Shown piece by piece: positions 36,954 through 45,390 of a stretch of 64,000 nt of DNA. A program made the translations under genes and the position numbers. Source of the stretch: Ktedonobacter robiniae (GTDB taxonomy: Bacteria; Chloroflexota; Ktedonobacteria; Ktedonobacterales; Ktedonobacteraceae); contig NZ_BNJG01000001.1 of assembly GCF_016587375.1 (NCBI RefSeq), positions 2,108,001-2,172,000 of the forward strand. Direction: 5' to 3'. The notes beneath the pieces were generated by a model. That model worked only from the letters and a program-made list of their open reading frames with translations, did no database searches and was not told where the DNA came from. Position 1 is the stretch's first letter, and each line of letters starts with the position of its first letter.

Positions 36954-37769
36954 ATGTTGGAATTTGAGATCCTGGCGCAGGGCTGCTTCCCAGCAGACAA
37001 GGTCGACATTCTCTATCAGCCAGAGGAGCGTATGCCCATGACTCCTGCCATTCAGGCCTGGATGGACGCACTCTGGGAGGAGAGGCTGAGCCAGGCCCGC
37101 ACCTTCAACAAGCGCCTCTTCGATGCCCCGCTCTACCGCCTCGTAGGTGCCGAGACAACGGGCGAGAGGCTCACGCTCCACCTGGGCGATACCAGCTATA
37201 AAGAGTATGTCACGACACGCGAGGCCAGCTTCGCCCGCGAGCGAAGGCGCGACGAACTGGGGAACGCCATCGGCGTCTGCTCCGTGGTCGAGACCAGCGA
37301 CGACTATATCCTGCTGGACAAACGCCAGGGCGTCGACGTCTATGAGGGGCGCTATCACGTCATCGGTGGCTTCTTCGAGCGCGGCCTGGACACCCAGGGC
37401 CAGCGCCCTGACCCCTTCGCCGCCGTTCGCCGCGAGATCCGCGAGGAGACCGGCATTCAAGAGACCGATATCCGCGAACAGTATTGCCTGGGCGCAGCCT
37501 ACGACCTCGCCATGCCCCACGGCGAATTCCTCTTCCTGACACGCCTGCACATTCCTCTCTCCGAGGTCCAACAGAGAGAGCCCGAAGAGGACGAAATCAA
37601 AGAACTCCGCTTCCTGCACTCCACAGAGGAGAGCCTACGCGCCTTTATTCTGGAGCACCATGGACGTATCTCCGCCACCGGTGAACCCAACCTCCTGCTC
37701 TATGGTACCTGGAAATTCGGCCAGTCCTGGCTCGCCTCCCTACTCCCAACCCTGGAGAGCCTGGCATAG
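36954..37769 (+). CDS. NUDIX hydrolase
   Basis: A 271-residue protein. The NUDIX box is read from GGFFERGL through FAAVRREIREETGI at about residues 140-170, with the loop between G and the REXXEEXG part longer than standard. The N-terminal 110 residues form a separate domain of unknown fold. The substrate, a nucleotide or related diphosphate, is unknown. The ATG at 36954 follows TGGAGAAA; a longer frame begins inside the hairpin and is rejected. It lies just downstream of guaA. Confidence 0.87.
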   Translation: MLEFEILAQGCFPADKVDILYQPEERMPMTPAIQAWMDALWEERLSQARTFNKRLFDAPLYRLVGAETTGERLTLHLGDTSYKEYVTTREASFARERRRDELGNAIGVCSVVETSDDYILLDKRQGVDVYEGRYHVIGGFFERGLDTQGQRPDPFAAVRREIREETGIQETDIREQYCLGAAYDLAMPHGEFLFLTRLHIPLSEVQQREPEEDEIKELRFLHSTEESLRAFILEHHGRISATGEPNLLLYGTWKFGQSWLASLLPTLESLA

Positions 37770-37826
37770 CCCAACATGTTTCTAATCCAAATATTTTCCA
37801 TGCTAACTCTGCTCTACAATCACCTC

Positions 37827-37873
37827 CAGGGTAAGGGGTGTGTATACCTTACCCTGAGCGCCGCAGGCGCGAA
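37827..37873. repeat. Tagged hairpin, short version (reverse orientation)
   Basis: Arms CAGGGTAAGG (37827-37836) and CCTTACCCTG (37847-37856) adjoin the reverse-strand tag at 37855-37873, identical in sequence to the tags at 32963 and 39400. The arms again contain GGTAAG. It lies between co-directional NUDIX and glycohydrolase genes. Confidence 0.8.
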
Positions 37874-37888
37874 ATGTCGCGATCTCTC

Positions 37889-37918
37889 ATGACAAATATT
37901 GAACAGATATGATATAGT
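37889..37918 (+). promoter_or_regulatory. Possible promoter of the ADP-ribosylglycohydrolase gene
   Basis: ATGACA (37889-37894), 18 bases, TATAGT (37913-37918). The spacing is acceptable and the boxes are moderate. It lies 53 bp before the start at 37971. Confidence 0.4.
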
Positions 37919-37970
37919 ATTTCAACATATTCTATGTTTCGCCGGGCCGATAGTAGAGGATTTTTTTGAA

Positions 37971-38990
37971 ATGAATAAGGAAAGACAGAGAAAAGCGTCG
38001 GGGAGCCTGTTCGGGCTGGCATTTGGCGACGCCCTGGGAGCCGATACAGAGTTTATGAGCGTCGAGCAGATTAGCGCGAAATATGGGCCAGAAGGGCCGA
38101 GCGAGCTACAGGACAATCCCGCCCGCGTGACGGATGATACGCAGATGACGCTGGCGGTTGGAGAGGCACTCCTGGCCGCCGAGAAGCCTTATAGCGCCGA
38201 TACGTTGGAAGAGCCGCTGCGCGCCGCCTTTATCGCCTGGGATCGCAGCCCAGATAATAATCGCGCGCCCGGCAATACCTGCCTCCAGGCCTGCGAGGGG
38301 CTGGCGCGTAACCTTCCCTGGCAGAATGCCACTGTCATCAGTTCCAAAGGCTGTGGCGCTAATATGCGTGTAGCACCAGCGGGGCTCCTACGCGCCGAGC
38401 AAGACGAGGTCACACCTGAGACGCGCGCCGCCATCGCTCAGTTCCAGGCCGCGCTCACCCACGGCCATCCAACCGCGCTTGCGGCCTCCGATCTGACGAC
38501 CTGGTGCATCGCCGACCTTGTGTCAGGCGGCGAACCCGAGGGACTCGTCGAGCGCCTGCAGGATTATGCCTTGAGCCAGCGCAGCGTCTACCATCAGCTC
38601 TGGCTGGGGCCGCTCTGGCAGATCCCACTCAGCAATACGCCACAGGAGTTTATCGAGCGTGGCTGGGATGAATGCCTGCAGGTACTTGAGCGGCTCGATG
38701 TCGCACTGAAGCAGCCAGACCGCCAGAGTGATCCCTGCTTGCAGACGGGCGCAGGCTGGATCGCCGAAGAGGCATTCGCCACTGGCCTGCTCTGCTTCCT
38801 GCTCTATCCCGAAGAGCCTATCAAGGCCATCCAGCGTGCTGCGACCACCAGTGGCGACTCCGACTCCATAGCCTGCCTCACCGGAGCCTTCGCGGGCGCC
38901 CACCTGGGCCTCGAAGCCTGGCCCCAGGCCTGGCTCGACCGCATCGAATACCGCGATCGCCTGGCAAAGCTAGGAGCAACTTGGGATTAA
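37971..38990 (+). CDS. ADP-ribosylglycohydrolase (DraG family)
   Basis: A 339-residue ADP-ribosylglycohydrolase. GLAFGDALGADTEFM, DDTQMTLAVGEALL and GDSDSIACLTGAFAGAHLG hold the dinuclear metal ligands in the usual order. It should remove ADP-ribose from modified proteins or small targets. The ATG at 37971 is the first before the conserved domain; an AGAGGA site lies 11 bp upstream. The reverse-strand gene 39014-39364 converges on it 23 bp away and belongs to a family often annotated as ADP-ribosylation/crystallin J1. This suggests a linked function, though the genes are not cotranscribed. Confidence 0.92.
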   Translation: MNKERQRKASGSLFGLAFGDALGADTEFMSVEQISAKYGPEGPSELQDNPARVTDDTQMTLAVGEALLAAEKPYSADTLEEPLRAAFIAWDRSPDNNRAPGNTCLQACEGLARNLPWQNATVISSKGCGANMRVAPAGLLRAEQDEVTPETRAAIAQFQAALTHGHPTALAASDLTTWCIADLVSGGEPEGLVERLQDYALSQRSVYHQLWLGPLWQIPLSNTPQEFIERGWDECLQVLERLDVALKQPDRQSDPCLQTGAGWIAEEAFATGLLCFLLYPEEPIKAIQRAATTSGDSDSIACLTGAFAGAHLGLEAWPQAWLDRIEYRDRLAKLGATWD

Positions 38991-39013
38991 CAACTTCGCC
39001 GGGGGCACTGGCT

Positions 39014-39364
39014 CTATGAATGATACTCAGCGATGACCTCGATGGGGCCAACAATATTACGGTTGAACTCATCCAGCTCCTCCGCCGGAATCCAGTACTC
39101 CTGGTGGATCGCGCTACCCACTTTTCGCACCTCATAGCTATCGAGAAAGGCCTTGCGCACCTGGAAACGCGTCACATACCCTGAATTGCCATCGCGGGCA
39201 TTCCAATCACGAGCGATCTGGACGGCATATTCCTCAAAGAGCACAGGATAGAAGATAGGTTGCCAGAAGAGGCGCGGCGGAAAGGTGGTATACAGGCTCT
39301 CCGCAATCAAGGCCAACTCCTCTGAGCCAGTAGGACGATACAGCGTGATGGTCTCCTCTTGCAT
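39014..39364 (-). CDS. ADP-ribosylation/crystallin J1-annotated family protein
   Basis: A 116-residue protein with LYRPTGSEELALI, PPRLFWQPIFYPV, YAVQIARDWN and EYWIPAEELDEFNRNIVGPIEVI. This pattern recalls a small family that databases often name ADP-ribosylation/crystallin J1, whose biochemistry is not clear to me. I chose the ATG at 39362-39364 because AAAGGA stands at a proper distance; a second ATG lies nine bases upstream. Its neighbour is an ADP-ribosylglycohydrolase. Confidence 0.75.
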   Translation of the reverse strand: MQEETITLYRPTGSEELALIAESLYTTFPPRLFWQPIFYPVLFEEYAVQIARDWNARDGNSGYVTRFQVRKAFLDSYEVRKVGSAIHQEYWIPAEELDEFNRNIVGPIEVIAEYHS

Positions 39365-39399
39365 AAGTGTCATCCTTTCACAACCAATTAGCGAGCGCC

Positions 39400-39479
39400 T
39401 TCGCGCCTGCGGCGCTCAGGGGTAAGGGGGTGTGGGTGGAAAACGGCTTTGCCGTTTTCCACCCACACCCCCTTACCCC
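39400..39479. repeat. Tagged hairpin: 19-bp tag plus perfect 29-bp inverted repeat
   Basis: Tag TTCGCGCCTGCGGCGCTCA at 39400-39418 abuts arms 39419-39447 and 39451-39479, perfect with a three-base loop, opening GGGGTAAG. It lies between divergent genes, so it is not an obvious terminator. Confidence 0.88.
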
Positions 39480-39628
39480 GAGGCGAGCGTAGCGAAACCA
39501 AGGCAAGAGCTGGAAAGCCCGGGGTTACGACTCACAGATAGCATATTAAACAATTTATTGATAGAATAAAGGGAAACTTCCCACAAAGCAATAAGTAAAC
39601 CAGCTTCTATCCATGAAGGATTAACGAT

Positions 39629-40267
39629 ATGGCAACTTACGCGCAAATTCAGACCTATGCAACCTATGAAGATCAAGAAGACTTCGCAGAACTCCTGACC
39701 CGCTACCAGGACACGCTGAAAGAGTTGGGGTGCGACGACCAGGGCGTCCTGGCATGGCTGGACGAGATCACATGGCCCGAGAGCGAAGAGGAAAGCTTTG
39801 GCGATATCTATCCCGCTACCTTTACCCTCCTGCCTGCACACAGCGAGCCCATTACCTGTTCTGGTATCGATGTCTCACTCTACCCAAATATTGGTGCGCC
39901 AACCCTGGATGAGGAGCCACAGCCCTGGATTGGCATCAACTTGCAATTTGAAGACGAAGCCCTGCTCACAGAGACAGGAGCGACCTATAAACCAGAGATC
40001 GGAGCTGGCATCTGGCACATACTGCGCGTCCTGGCAAAAAATTTTCCCGAACTGGGCGTCTACTTCACAGAGGAGTGGCAGGAGAACCGCTCCTGGCGCT
40101 CCATCGTCGAGGAGGCAGGCGACCCCTGGGCCTTCGACCTGGCAATCTTCCCTCGCAAACTCGCCACATATTTCGAGGCGATCCCTGCCGGCTATGAAGG
40201 TACCGTTACCGACGAAGGCTTTGGCTTCGCCCAGAGCAATCGCTGGTCCCCCCTCCCCTGGAAATAA
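39629..40267 (+). CDS. Acidic protein of unknown function
   Basis: A 212-residue protein, rich in Glu, Asp and Trp, with predicted mixed alpha/beta structure and no membrane segment or signal peptide. Features such as QPWIGINLQFED and EEWQENRSWRSIVEEAG do not match a family I recognise. AAGGA precedes the ATG at 39629. It is bounded by a tagged hairpin upstream and a 36-bp-arm hairpin downstream, so it seems to be a single-gene unit. Confidence 0.65.
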   Translation: MATYAQIQTYATYEDQEDFAELLTRYQDTLKELGCDDQGVLAWLDEITWPESEEESFGDIYPATFTLLPAHSEPITCSGIDVSLYPNIGAPTLDEEPQPWIGINLQFEDEALLTETGATYKPEIGAGIWHILRVLAKNFPELGVYFTEEWQENRSWRSIVEEAGDPWAFDLAIFPRKLATYFEAIPAGYEGTVTDEGFGFAQSNRWSPLPWK

Positions 40268-40272
40268 TCAGA

Positions 40273-40347
40273 TTAATTGCAACGGGGAGTATGGAGACCC
40301 TGCCAGCCGAAGGCTGGCAGGGTCTCCATACTCCCCGTTGCAATTAA
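40273..40347. terminator. Perfect 36-bp inverted repeat
   Basis: Arms 40273-40308 and 40312-40347 are perfect with a three-base loop. It starts six bases after the stop of the preceding gene and is a likely terminator without T-run. Confidence 0.87.
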
Positions 40348-40363
40348 TAAACTCATATGTCAC

Positions 40364-40413
40364 AAAATCAAGGTTCCAACGTCTAGTGTATTAGAGAGAG
40401 AAACCTTGATTTT
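40364..40413. terminator. Stem-loop with T-run
   Basis: aaaatcaaggtt (40364-40375) pairs with aaccttgatttt (40402-40413) around a 26-base loop and is followed by CTTTTT. It comes 16 bp after the previous hairpin, so the gene at 39629 has two terminator-like structures in a row. Confidence 0.6.
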
Positions 40414-40567
40414 CTTTTTGGTCTTATCAAACGCTGATTTTTTTAACTGGCAGCTATTTTTCTCGTCTACCTTATCGACATGTCTTACCTTCATTGGCGA
40501 AGGAACGCTTGCAAGGAGCGCAAGGGGGTCATGAGGTGAAGTCAACACAAGAAGGAAGGACACGCAT

Positions 40568-40777
40568 ATGCAGCAGGACGTTCTACAGGACTTTTTTATC
40601 TATGTCCCAACACTCGACCGCGTTGACGAAACCCTCACACAGCACGCCACAAACACATCAGAAGTTGGGGAGAAGCTGAAGGGGTTAGCGATGGACAAAA
40701 AGTGGCAGAAAATCGCGCTGGCAGGCCAGCTGATAATCTACGCTAAATTGCCAGAGGAAGAGGCCAACTGCGCATAG
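40568..40777 (+). CDS. Small protein of unknown function
   Basis: A 69-residue protein beginning MQQDVLQDFFIYVPTLDRVD, helical and slightly acidic. I do not recognise it. A strong GAAGGAAGGA site stands before the ATG at 40568, and a terminator-like hairpin follows the stop at 40806, which together support a real gene. No function is suggested by the neighbours. Confidence 0.5.
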   Translation: MQQDVLQDFFIYVPTLDRVDETLTQHATNTSEVGEKLKGLAMDKKWQKIALAGQLIIYAKLPEEEANCA

Positions 40778-40805
40778 TCCCCATAGAAGCGTTCATATGT
40801 ATTGT

Positions 40806-40854
40806 AAGGTATATGGTGGTGCCCTGGTTCTGCCAGGGCACCACCATATACCTT
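40806..40854. terminator. 22-bp inverted repeat between convergent genes
   Basis: Arms 40806-40827 and 40833-40854 are perfect with a five-base loop. It lies between the small gene and the aminopeptidase stop at 40860 and can serve both. Confidence 0.85.
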
Positions 40855-40859
40855 ATTCA

Positions 40860-41963
40860 TTAGATGAGAAAGTGGCCGTTCTCGTAGCAGAGTTCGCCAT
40901 CGGCATAGACCTTGCCTTCATGGAGGTCGCATACAAGATCCCAGTGGAGGGCCGAGTCGTTGATGCCGCCCGACTCGGGCAGGGAGGCTCCTAGAGCCAT
41001 ATGCATGGTGCCGCCAATCTTCTCATCGAAGAGGGTATCGCCCGTGGCCTCTTGAATCTGGTAGTTGAGGCCAAAGGCGGCCTCGCCCAGGGTGCGCGAG
41101 CCAGCGTCCATATCCAGCATGGCGCTGAGGAAGTCCTGGCCACGCTCGGCGCTGCTCTCAATAACCTTGCCATCTTTAAAGGTCAGGCGGATTCCCACAA
41201 CCTCATTGCCATGATAGAGCGAAGGATAGCGGAAGTAGACGGTTCCATTAACCGAATCTTCGATAGGGCCGGTAAAGATCTCGCCGTCAGGGAAGTTCTC
41301 CGTCCCGGCACAGTTGATCCATTTACGTCCACCAGCGCGATAGGTAATGTCGGTCTCTGGGGCCACGATATGAATCTCGTCGTGCCGCTCCAGGTACTCA
41401 GCGATACGCTGCTGCTCCTCGGCAATCTTCTGCCAGGCCGCTACGGGATGCTCCTGCTCAAGCAGGCCAGCGCCATAGACGAAATCTTCATACTCACTCA
41501 AGGACATACGTGCGTCCTGGGCATGGCCATGAGTAGGGAAGAGCGTGCCACACCAGCGCACCTTGCCACTGGCGATACGCTCCAAAGAGCGTTTTATTAA
41601 CTCAGCACGTGCTTCATTACGTTTCGCGATCCGTGTGGGATCTATACGGCTACGCGCGCGTGTGTTCTCCTCAGCCCAGACGGTAAGCACGGCATCGAAA
41701 TACTCGCCAGCATAGCGGTCATACTCGGGAATATGGGCAAGTTGTTCTTTATTCGCCTCTTTTAAGAGAATTTCGCCGAGTCCCGCAAGGCGAATGCTGG
41801 GTATGACCTCCAGTGCGCCTGCACGCAAGGCCTCGCGATAGACAGCGCGCACCAGGGGTGCTGCCACATCTGGAGCCTCAATTGAGAGCTTATCTCCGGG
41901 CCGTATCTTCAAAGAGTAGTTAACCAGCACACTGGCCAGTTTCTCTAACCTGGGATCTGTCAT
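40860..41963 (-). CDS. M29-family aminopeptidase
   Basis: A 367-residue metallo-aminopeptidase of the M29 (AmpS/PepS-type thermophilic) family. The metal-binding region is read in FPDGEIFTGP, the conserved GTMHMALG and the NDSALHWDLVCDL segment near the C-terminus, which hold the Glu, His, Tyr and Asp ligands. It should release N-terminal residues from peptides in the cytoplasm. GAAGGAA precedes the ATG. The length is about 40 residues under the common 410. It stands alone. Confidence 0.92.
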   Translation of the reverse strand: MTDPRLEKLASVLVNYSLKIRPGDKLSIEAPDVAAPLVRAVYREALRAGALEVIPSIRLAGLGEILLKEANKEQLAHIPEYDRYAGEYFDAVLTVWAEENTRARSRIDPTRIAKRNEARAELIKRSLERIASGKVRWCGTLFPTHGHAQDARMSLSEYEDFVYGAGLLEQEHPVAAWQKIAEEQQRIAEYLERHDEIHIVAPETDITYRAGGRKWINCAGTENFPDGEIFTGPIEDSVNGTVYFRYPSLYHGNEVVGIRLTFKDGKVIESSAERGQDFLSAMLDMDAGSRTLGEAAFGLNYQIQEATGDTLFDEKIGGTMHMALGASLPESGGINDSALHWDLVCDLHEGKVYADGELCYENGHFLI

Positions 41964-42319
41964 AAAATAATTCCTTCCGCTAACAAATAAACCTCGTGAT
42001 TCATACGAGCAACCTCATCTTCAAGTTGTATAGGAAATTTGTCCGGCTCCGCTTACTGTTTTTCTAGAACGACTCGACTAGCTATTGTAGCATCACTTTA
42101 AAGGCTTTCTATACATGACTTTATAAATAAAAGCGAACATGCTTATAGACGCATTAGTAGACGGAGCTGTTTTTAAGGAAGCAAGGAGGTGCAGATTTAT
42201 GTTGGCATGCCGATAAAGTAAAGCAAGAAAGCTCTAGAAGCTTTACGAAAATACCGCAAAACTACAAATCCCTATTATTAGAATTCCTTATTTTTCTCAG
42301 CAAACCAGATCCAGATTTA
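41964..42319. other. AT-rich intergenic region; nothing recognised
   Basis: About 350 AT-rich bases between the aminopeptidase start and the promoter of the toxin-antitoxin pair. No gene, palindrome or repeat was found. It should contain the aminopeptidase promoter. Confidence 0.4.
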
Positions 42320-42348
42320 TTGACTTTTGCTTAGGCGACAAGTACAAT
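42320..42348 (+). promoter_or_regulatory. Sigma-70-type promoter of the MazEF-type module
   Basis: TTGACT (42320-42325), 17 bases, TACAAT (42343-42348). The boxes and spacing are close to consensus and the start codon lies 41 bp downstream. Confidence 0.75.
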
Positions 42349-42389
42349 AGAGAGAGTAAGACGTCGTGTACAGACCAGGAGGCATCTTC

Positions 42390-42719
42390 ATGGCTATTGC
42401 GCATACCGACTTTTACCGTCATGAGAACCTCGTTCGCAAATCCATTCAAATCCCCTCAACACAGCACAAGGAGCTCAAAGCCCTTGCAGTTGAACTAGAC
42501 TCCTCACTAGGAGATGTAGTGGAGACTATCATGGAACTCATGCGCCAGGATAATTATCAGCAGCTCAAATCAGCCATTATTCAGAAGCGCGAACGCGAAT
42601 TATCTTCCTCACTTAATTACTCCCTCGACGAAGCCTACGCTTATCTTGGTTCCCTTCCAGAAACGCTAGAAGACGCCCAGTTCTTTTTTGAGGCCGGGCA
42701 TGAAGGTATGGTTGCATGA
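42390..42719 (+). CDS. Antitoxin of a MazEF/PemIK-type pair (candidate)
   Basis: A 109-residue protein directly upstream of a MazF-family gene. A segment SIQIPSTQHKELKALAVELDSSLGDVVETIMELM (about 17-50) looks like a ribbon-helix-helix region. The C-terminal part is acidic, as expected for the toxin-binding tail. The ATG at 42390 follows CAGGAGG. The stop overlaps the toxin start by four bases (ATGA). The role is inferred from position and size. Confidence 0.75.
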   Translation: MAIAHTDFYRHENLVRKSIQIPSTQHKELKALAVELDSSLGDVVETIMELMRQDNYQQLKSAIIQKRERELSSSLNYSLDEAYAYLGSLPETLEDAQFFFEAGHEGMVA

Positions 42720-43129
42720 GCGAAGAGGCCAGGCATGTCCGGGCCAGCCCCAGAACGTATGATGTGCAGCAAGTAGATTACCCACAACCTCGCCGAGGCG
42801 AAATATGGGATGTTAACTGGTCGCCCGGACGTGGAGCCGAACAACAGGGCACACGCCCGGCTTTAATTATCCAGAACGACCGTGGTAACGGCTCAAGAAA
42901 TTATCCGCTTACTATCGTCGCCTCCATGAGTCGCACGGAACGCGAACTGCCATTGCATGTGCGTATCTCCCCTAATGCAGAAAATGGGCTGACCGATTAC
43001 ACGGATGTCAAATGCGAACAACTGATGACGATTGAGAAATCACGTCTCTTACGCCGCAGAGGCGTCATCACCTATGAAGAGATGCAGCGCGTCGACTACG
43101 CACTCAAACTCAGTCTCAGCATCTCCTAA
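42716..43129 (+). CDS. MazF/PemK-family mRNA interferase toxin
   Basis: A 137-residue PemK-like protein. RRGEIWDVNWSPGRGAEQQGTRPALIIQND is the family core at about residues 21-50, followed by TIVASMSR and EQLMTIEKSRL. These toxins cleave RNA. The N-terminus carries about 18 extra residues. It starts inside the stop of the antitoxin gene, so the two are translationally coupled. A bidirectional terminator follows. Confidence 0.92.
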   Translation: MSEEARHVRASPRTYDVQQVDYPQPRRGEIWDVNWSPGRGAEQQGTRPALIIQNDRGNGSRNYPLTIVASMSRTERELPLHVRISPNAENGLTDYTDVKCEQLMTIEKSRLLRRRGVITYEEMQRVDYALKLSLSIS

Positions 43130-43136
43130 ACACAAA

Positions 43137-43189
43137 TAAAGCATAAAAAAAGAAGTACGGCTAGGCCGTACTTCTTTTTTTATGCTTTA
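43137..43189. terminator. 25-bp inverted repeat, bidirectional terminator
   Basis: Arms 43137-43161 and 43165-43189 are perfect with a three-base loop; the left arm has seven A and the right arm seven T. Its right arm contains the stop codon (43187-43189) of the convergent gene. Confidence 0.93.
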
Positions 43190-45142
43190 GGATACCTTGC
43201 TTCCTTCTTCGGTGGCCTCGAGTGAGACGACCTGGTGGGGCAGGGGGCGCGGCATCTTCTGCCGCTTCAGGTACGCGACCTCGTGCTCAAGGATACGCTT
43301 GGTAATGGCAATGGTAGTGGCGTAGGTCGAGTCCATGCCGAAGTAGGAGAGACTGCCCGCGCCCAGGTTCTTGCCTCGCGTGTAAGGTGTATCTGAGGCG
43401 TAGTGTAGCAGACCCACTTCATAGGGGAGGCGCGCGAAGTTGATGTTCTCGCCTACCGGGTAGCGCGTGAGGTACTGGTCTTCATAGACGGCGTTGAGGT
43501 AGGGGCCGCTCTCCATCTCGACAACGGTGTAGTTGGCGCGATAGTAGAAGTCCAGGTACTGACGGTTCTGCAGGTAGGTACCCTTGGCCGAAATGGCCTT
43601 CTGGTTATCCAGCACGGAGCCATAGATCAGGTAGGGCTGGACATCGTGCGCCGTAAAGCAGTTGTCGAGCCAGTACGTGTTCTGGCTATGCTCGTCCAGC
43701 ACAACATTAGAAATCATGACATCGCCGATGCTACCATTGAGCGTCGCAGCCTTGCCCAGGATATAAATGCCACGTAGCTGCGCCAGGTTCTCCATGATCT
43801 CGCGCATCATCCGATAGGCCGCCATGCCCAGGGGATAGTCGATATTCAAGATCAAGGCCTGGCTCTGGGCCAGGTAGTCCAGGTGTGGCATACGGCAGCG
43901 CGGGTCGATCTCGCCTGGATGTAGTTTGGAGAGATCGAAGATCTGGGCATCGATCTCTACCCCATGGCGCGCATCCACGCGATAGATGCCTCGCGCTCGC
44001 TCCTCCTCCTCGCGCTGGCTCAGGAACTCTTTGCCTGCGGGCGTATTGACCCACTCGCGGCCCGCGAAGTAGAGGAAGTTATGCCAGTTGCCCGGAACTT
44101 CGCCCTCCTGCAACTTGCGGCATTCCGCGTTCAGGTAGGGATCGTTGCCTTTGAGGGCAAAGCGCGTTAGCTCCTCCTCGCGATTGAGCAGGGAGCCGGA
44201 GAGGACGTTCACCATGCTATGGGTATTGCTGGAGACGAAGTAGATTGGGCGATTCTGCACGTTCAAGCTCTCCAGCACATCTTTGACCGGGTTCCACCAC
44301 TGGCGCGTGGCGCGGACGTAACCTACATGCGAACCACCCAGCATGCGCAGGCGGAAGTTTTTGCGCTGCTGACCCATACTCAGCAGGGTCTCCCAAAGTT
44401 GATCGCCCCAGATGACCTCCAGGCGATTCCAATCGTCGGGCGCGATATGCAGGCGCTCGCGTAGCACTTTGCTGATCTCGGCGAAGACCGGAGAGCTACG
44501 ATCCATGCGCGTCTCCAGCAGCTTGATCGTCGTCGGGTCCTCGTTGATCAGGTAATACATCTTGTTCCATTCGATCTGGAAGGCCACCAGCACAGGTACG
44601 ATATCATCGGTGTCACTGACGCTGGCGACGTAGGCCGCCAGAGTCTCCTTGCCATCATAGAACCACTTTCGGCGCCTGGCCGAGGCCGTGACAGCCTGCC
44701 AGCTATTGACCGGGAAGTTATGCTGCACAAAGACATCCTCAGACTGCCCCAGCAACACCAGGTTACAGTGCAGGATGGAGATTGGCAGGCGCAGCACACT
44801 ATAGATGAATGCCGACATATCGGGCTGTGGCACGCGCGCATCGGGGTGCAGGATTGAATCAATGTTGTAGTGCGCCTGCATCAGGGCCTTCAGATTAACC
44901 TCTCCGGAGCTACGCAGCATCGTATTGTAGGTGCGGATGTATAGCTCAACATCACGCTTGCCGGCGGCATGGAAGCGCTCGCCGTACTCAAGTGAGGATA
45001 GGACGGCGATATGGTTGCGCTCGTTTAGGACTTCGTCGATTCCGTGTGTCTCTTCTTGCATGGGGATGTGTGTCTCTTCTATCACTTCACGTCGCTGAAA
45101 CTGTTCACTGTACTCGTTGTTCTCTCGTGTCTTCCGTGGCAT
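43187..45142 (-). CDS. Large protein of unknown function with nucleoside-phosphorylase-like C-terminal part
   Basis: A 651-residue cytoplasmic protein. The N-terminal part (LSSLEYGERFHAAGKRDVELYIRTYNTMLRSS...) is helical and resembles a DUF6909-type family by memory. The C-terminal part (about 440-610) has GDVMISNVVLD and VVEMESGPYL, which resemble the phosphate- and base-binding segments of PNP/UDP-type nucleoside phosphorylases. A link to nucleoside chemistry is therefore possible but unproven. AGAGAG precedes the ATG at 45142. It is monocistronic, bounded by hairpins on both sides. Confidence 0.6.
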   Translation of the reverse strand: MPRKTRENNEYSEQFQRREVIEETHIPMQEETHGIDEVLNERNHIAVLSSLEYGERFHAAGKRDVELYIRTYNTMLRSSGEVNLKALMQAHYNIDSILHPDARVPQPDMSAFIYSVLRLPISILHCNLVLLGQSEDVFVQHNFPVNSWQAVTASARRRKWFYDGKETLAAYVASVSDTDDIVPVLVAFQIEWNKMYYLINEDPTTIKLLETRMDRSSPVFAEISKVLRERLHIAPDDWNRLEVIWGDQLWETLLSMGQQRKNFRLRMLGGSHVGYVRATRQWWNPVKDVLESLNVQNRPIYFVSSNTHSMVNVLSGSLLNREEELTRFALKGNDPYLNAECRKLQEGEVPGNWHNFLYFAGREWVNTPAGKEFLSQREEEERARGIYRVDARHGVEIDAQIFDLSKLHPGEIDPRCRMPHLDYLAQSQALILNIDYPLGMAAYRMMREIMENLAQLRGIYILGKAATLNGSIGDVMISNVVLDEHSQNTYWLDNCFTAHDVQPYLIYGSVLDNQKAISAKGTYLQNRQYLDFYYRANYTVVEMESGPYLNAVYEDQYLTRYPVGENINFARLPYEVGLLHYASDTPYTRGKNLGAGSLSYFGMDSTYATTIAITKRILEHEVAYLKRQKMPRPLPHQVVSLEATEEGSKVS

Positions 45143-45321
45143 AGCGTTACTCTCTTTTTCTGGGGGACTTCTTTCATCCTATCTATTACCGTAATGTTTC
45201 CAATAATTATACTCGCCAGGCAATCTTATTGGTAGGGTAGCGGTACCGCCTGAGCCTGCGCATCATCTAAGCACAGCTTTTCCCGGCAAAAACTCTTGTT
45301 TTGGGTAGTCATTGCCAATAA

Positions 45322-45375
45322 AAGAAGCAGGGTGGAGGCTGCCGGACGCGTCCGGCAGCCTCCACCCTGCTTCTT
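45322..45375. terminator. Perfect 27-bp palindrome, no loop
   Basis: Arms 45322-45348 and 45349-45375 are exact reverse complements without spacer. It follows the stop of the reverse-strand WD40 gene at 45391, hence a terminator candidate. Confidence 0.87.
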
Positions 45376-45390
45376 ACTCAATACGCGCTT

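Noticed and set aside
36618..37619. Reverse-strand frame of 333 codons across guaA end, hairpin and NUDIX gene
   Set aside because: It runs through a palindrome and two genes with clear motifs on the other strand.
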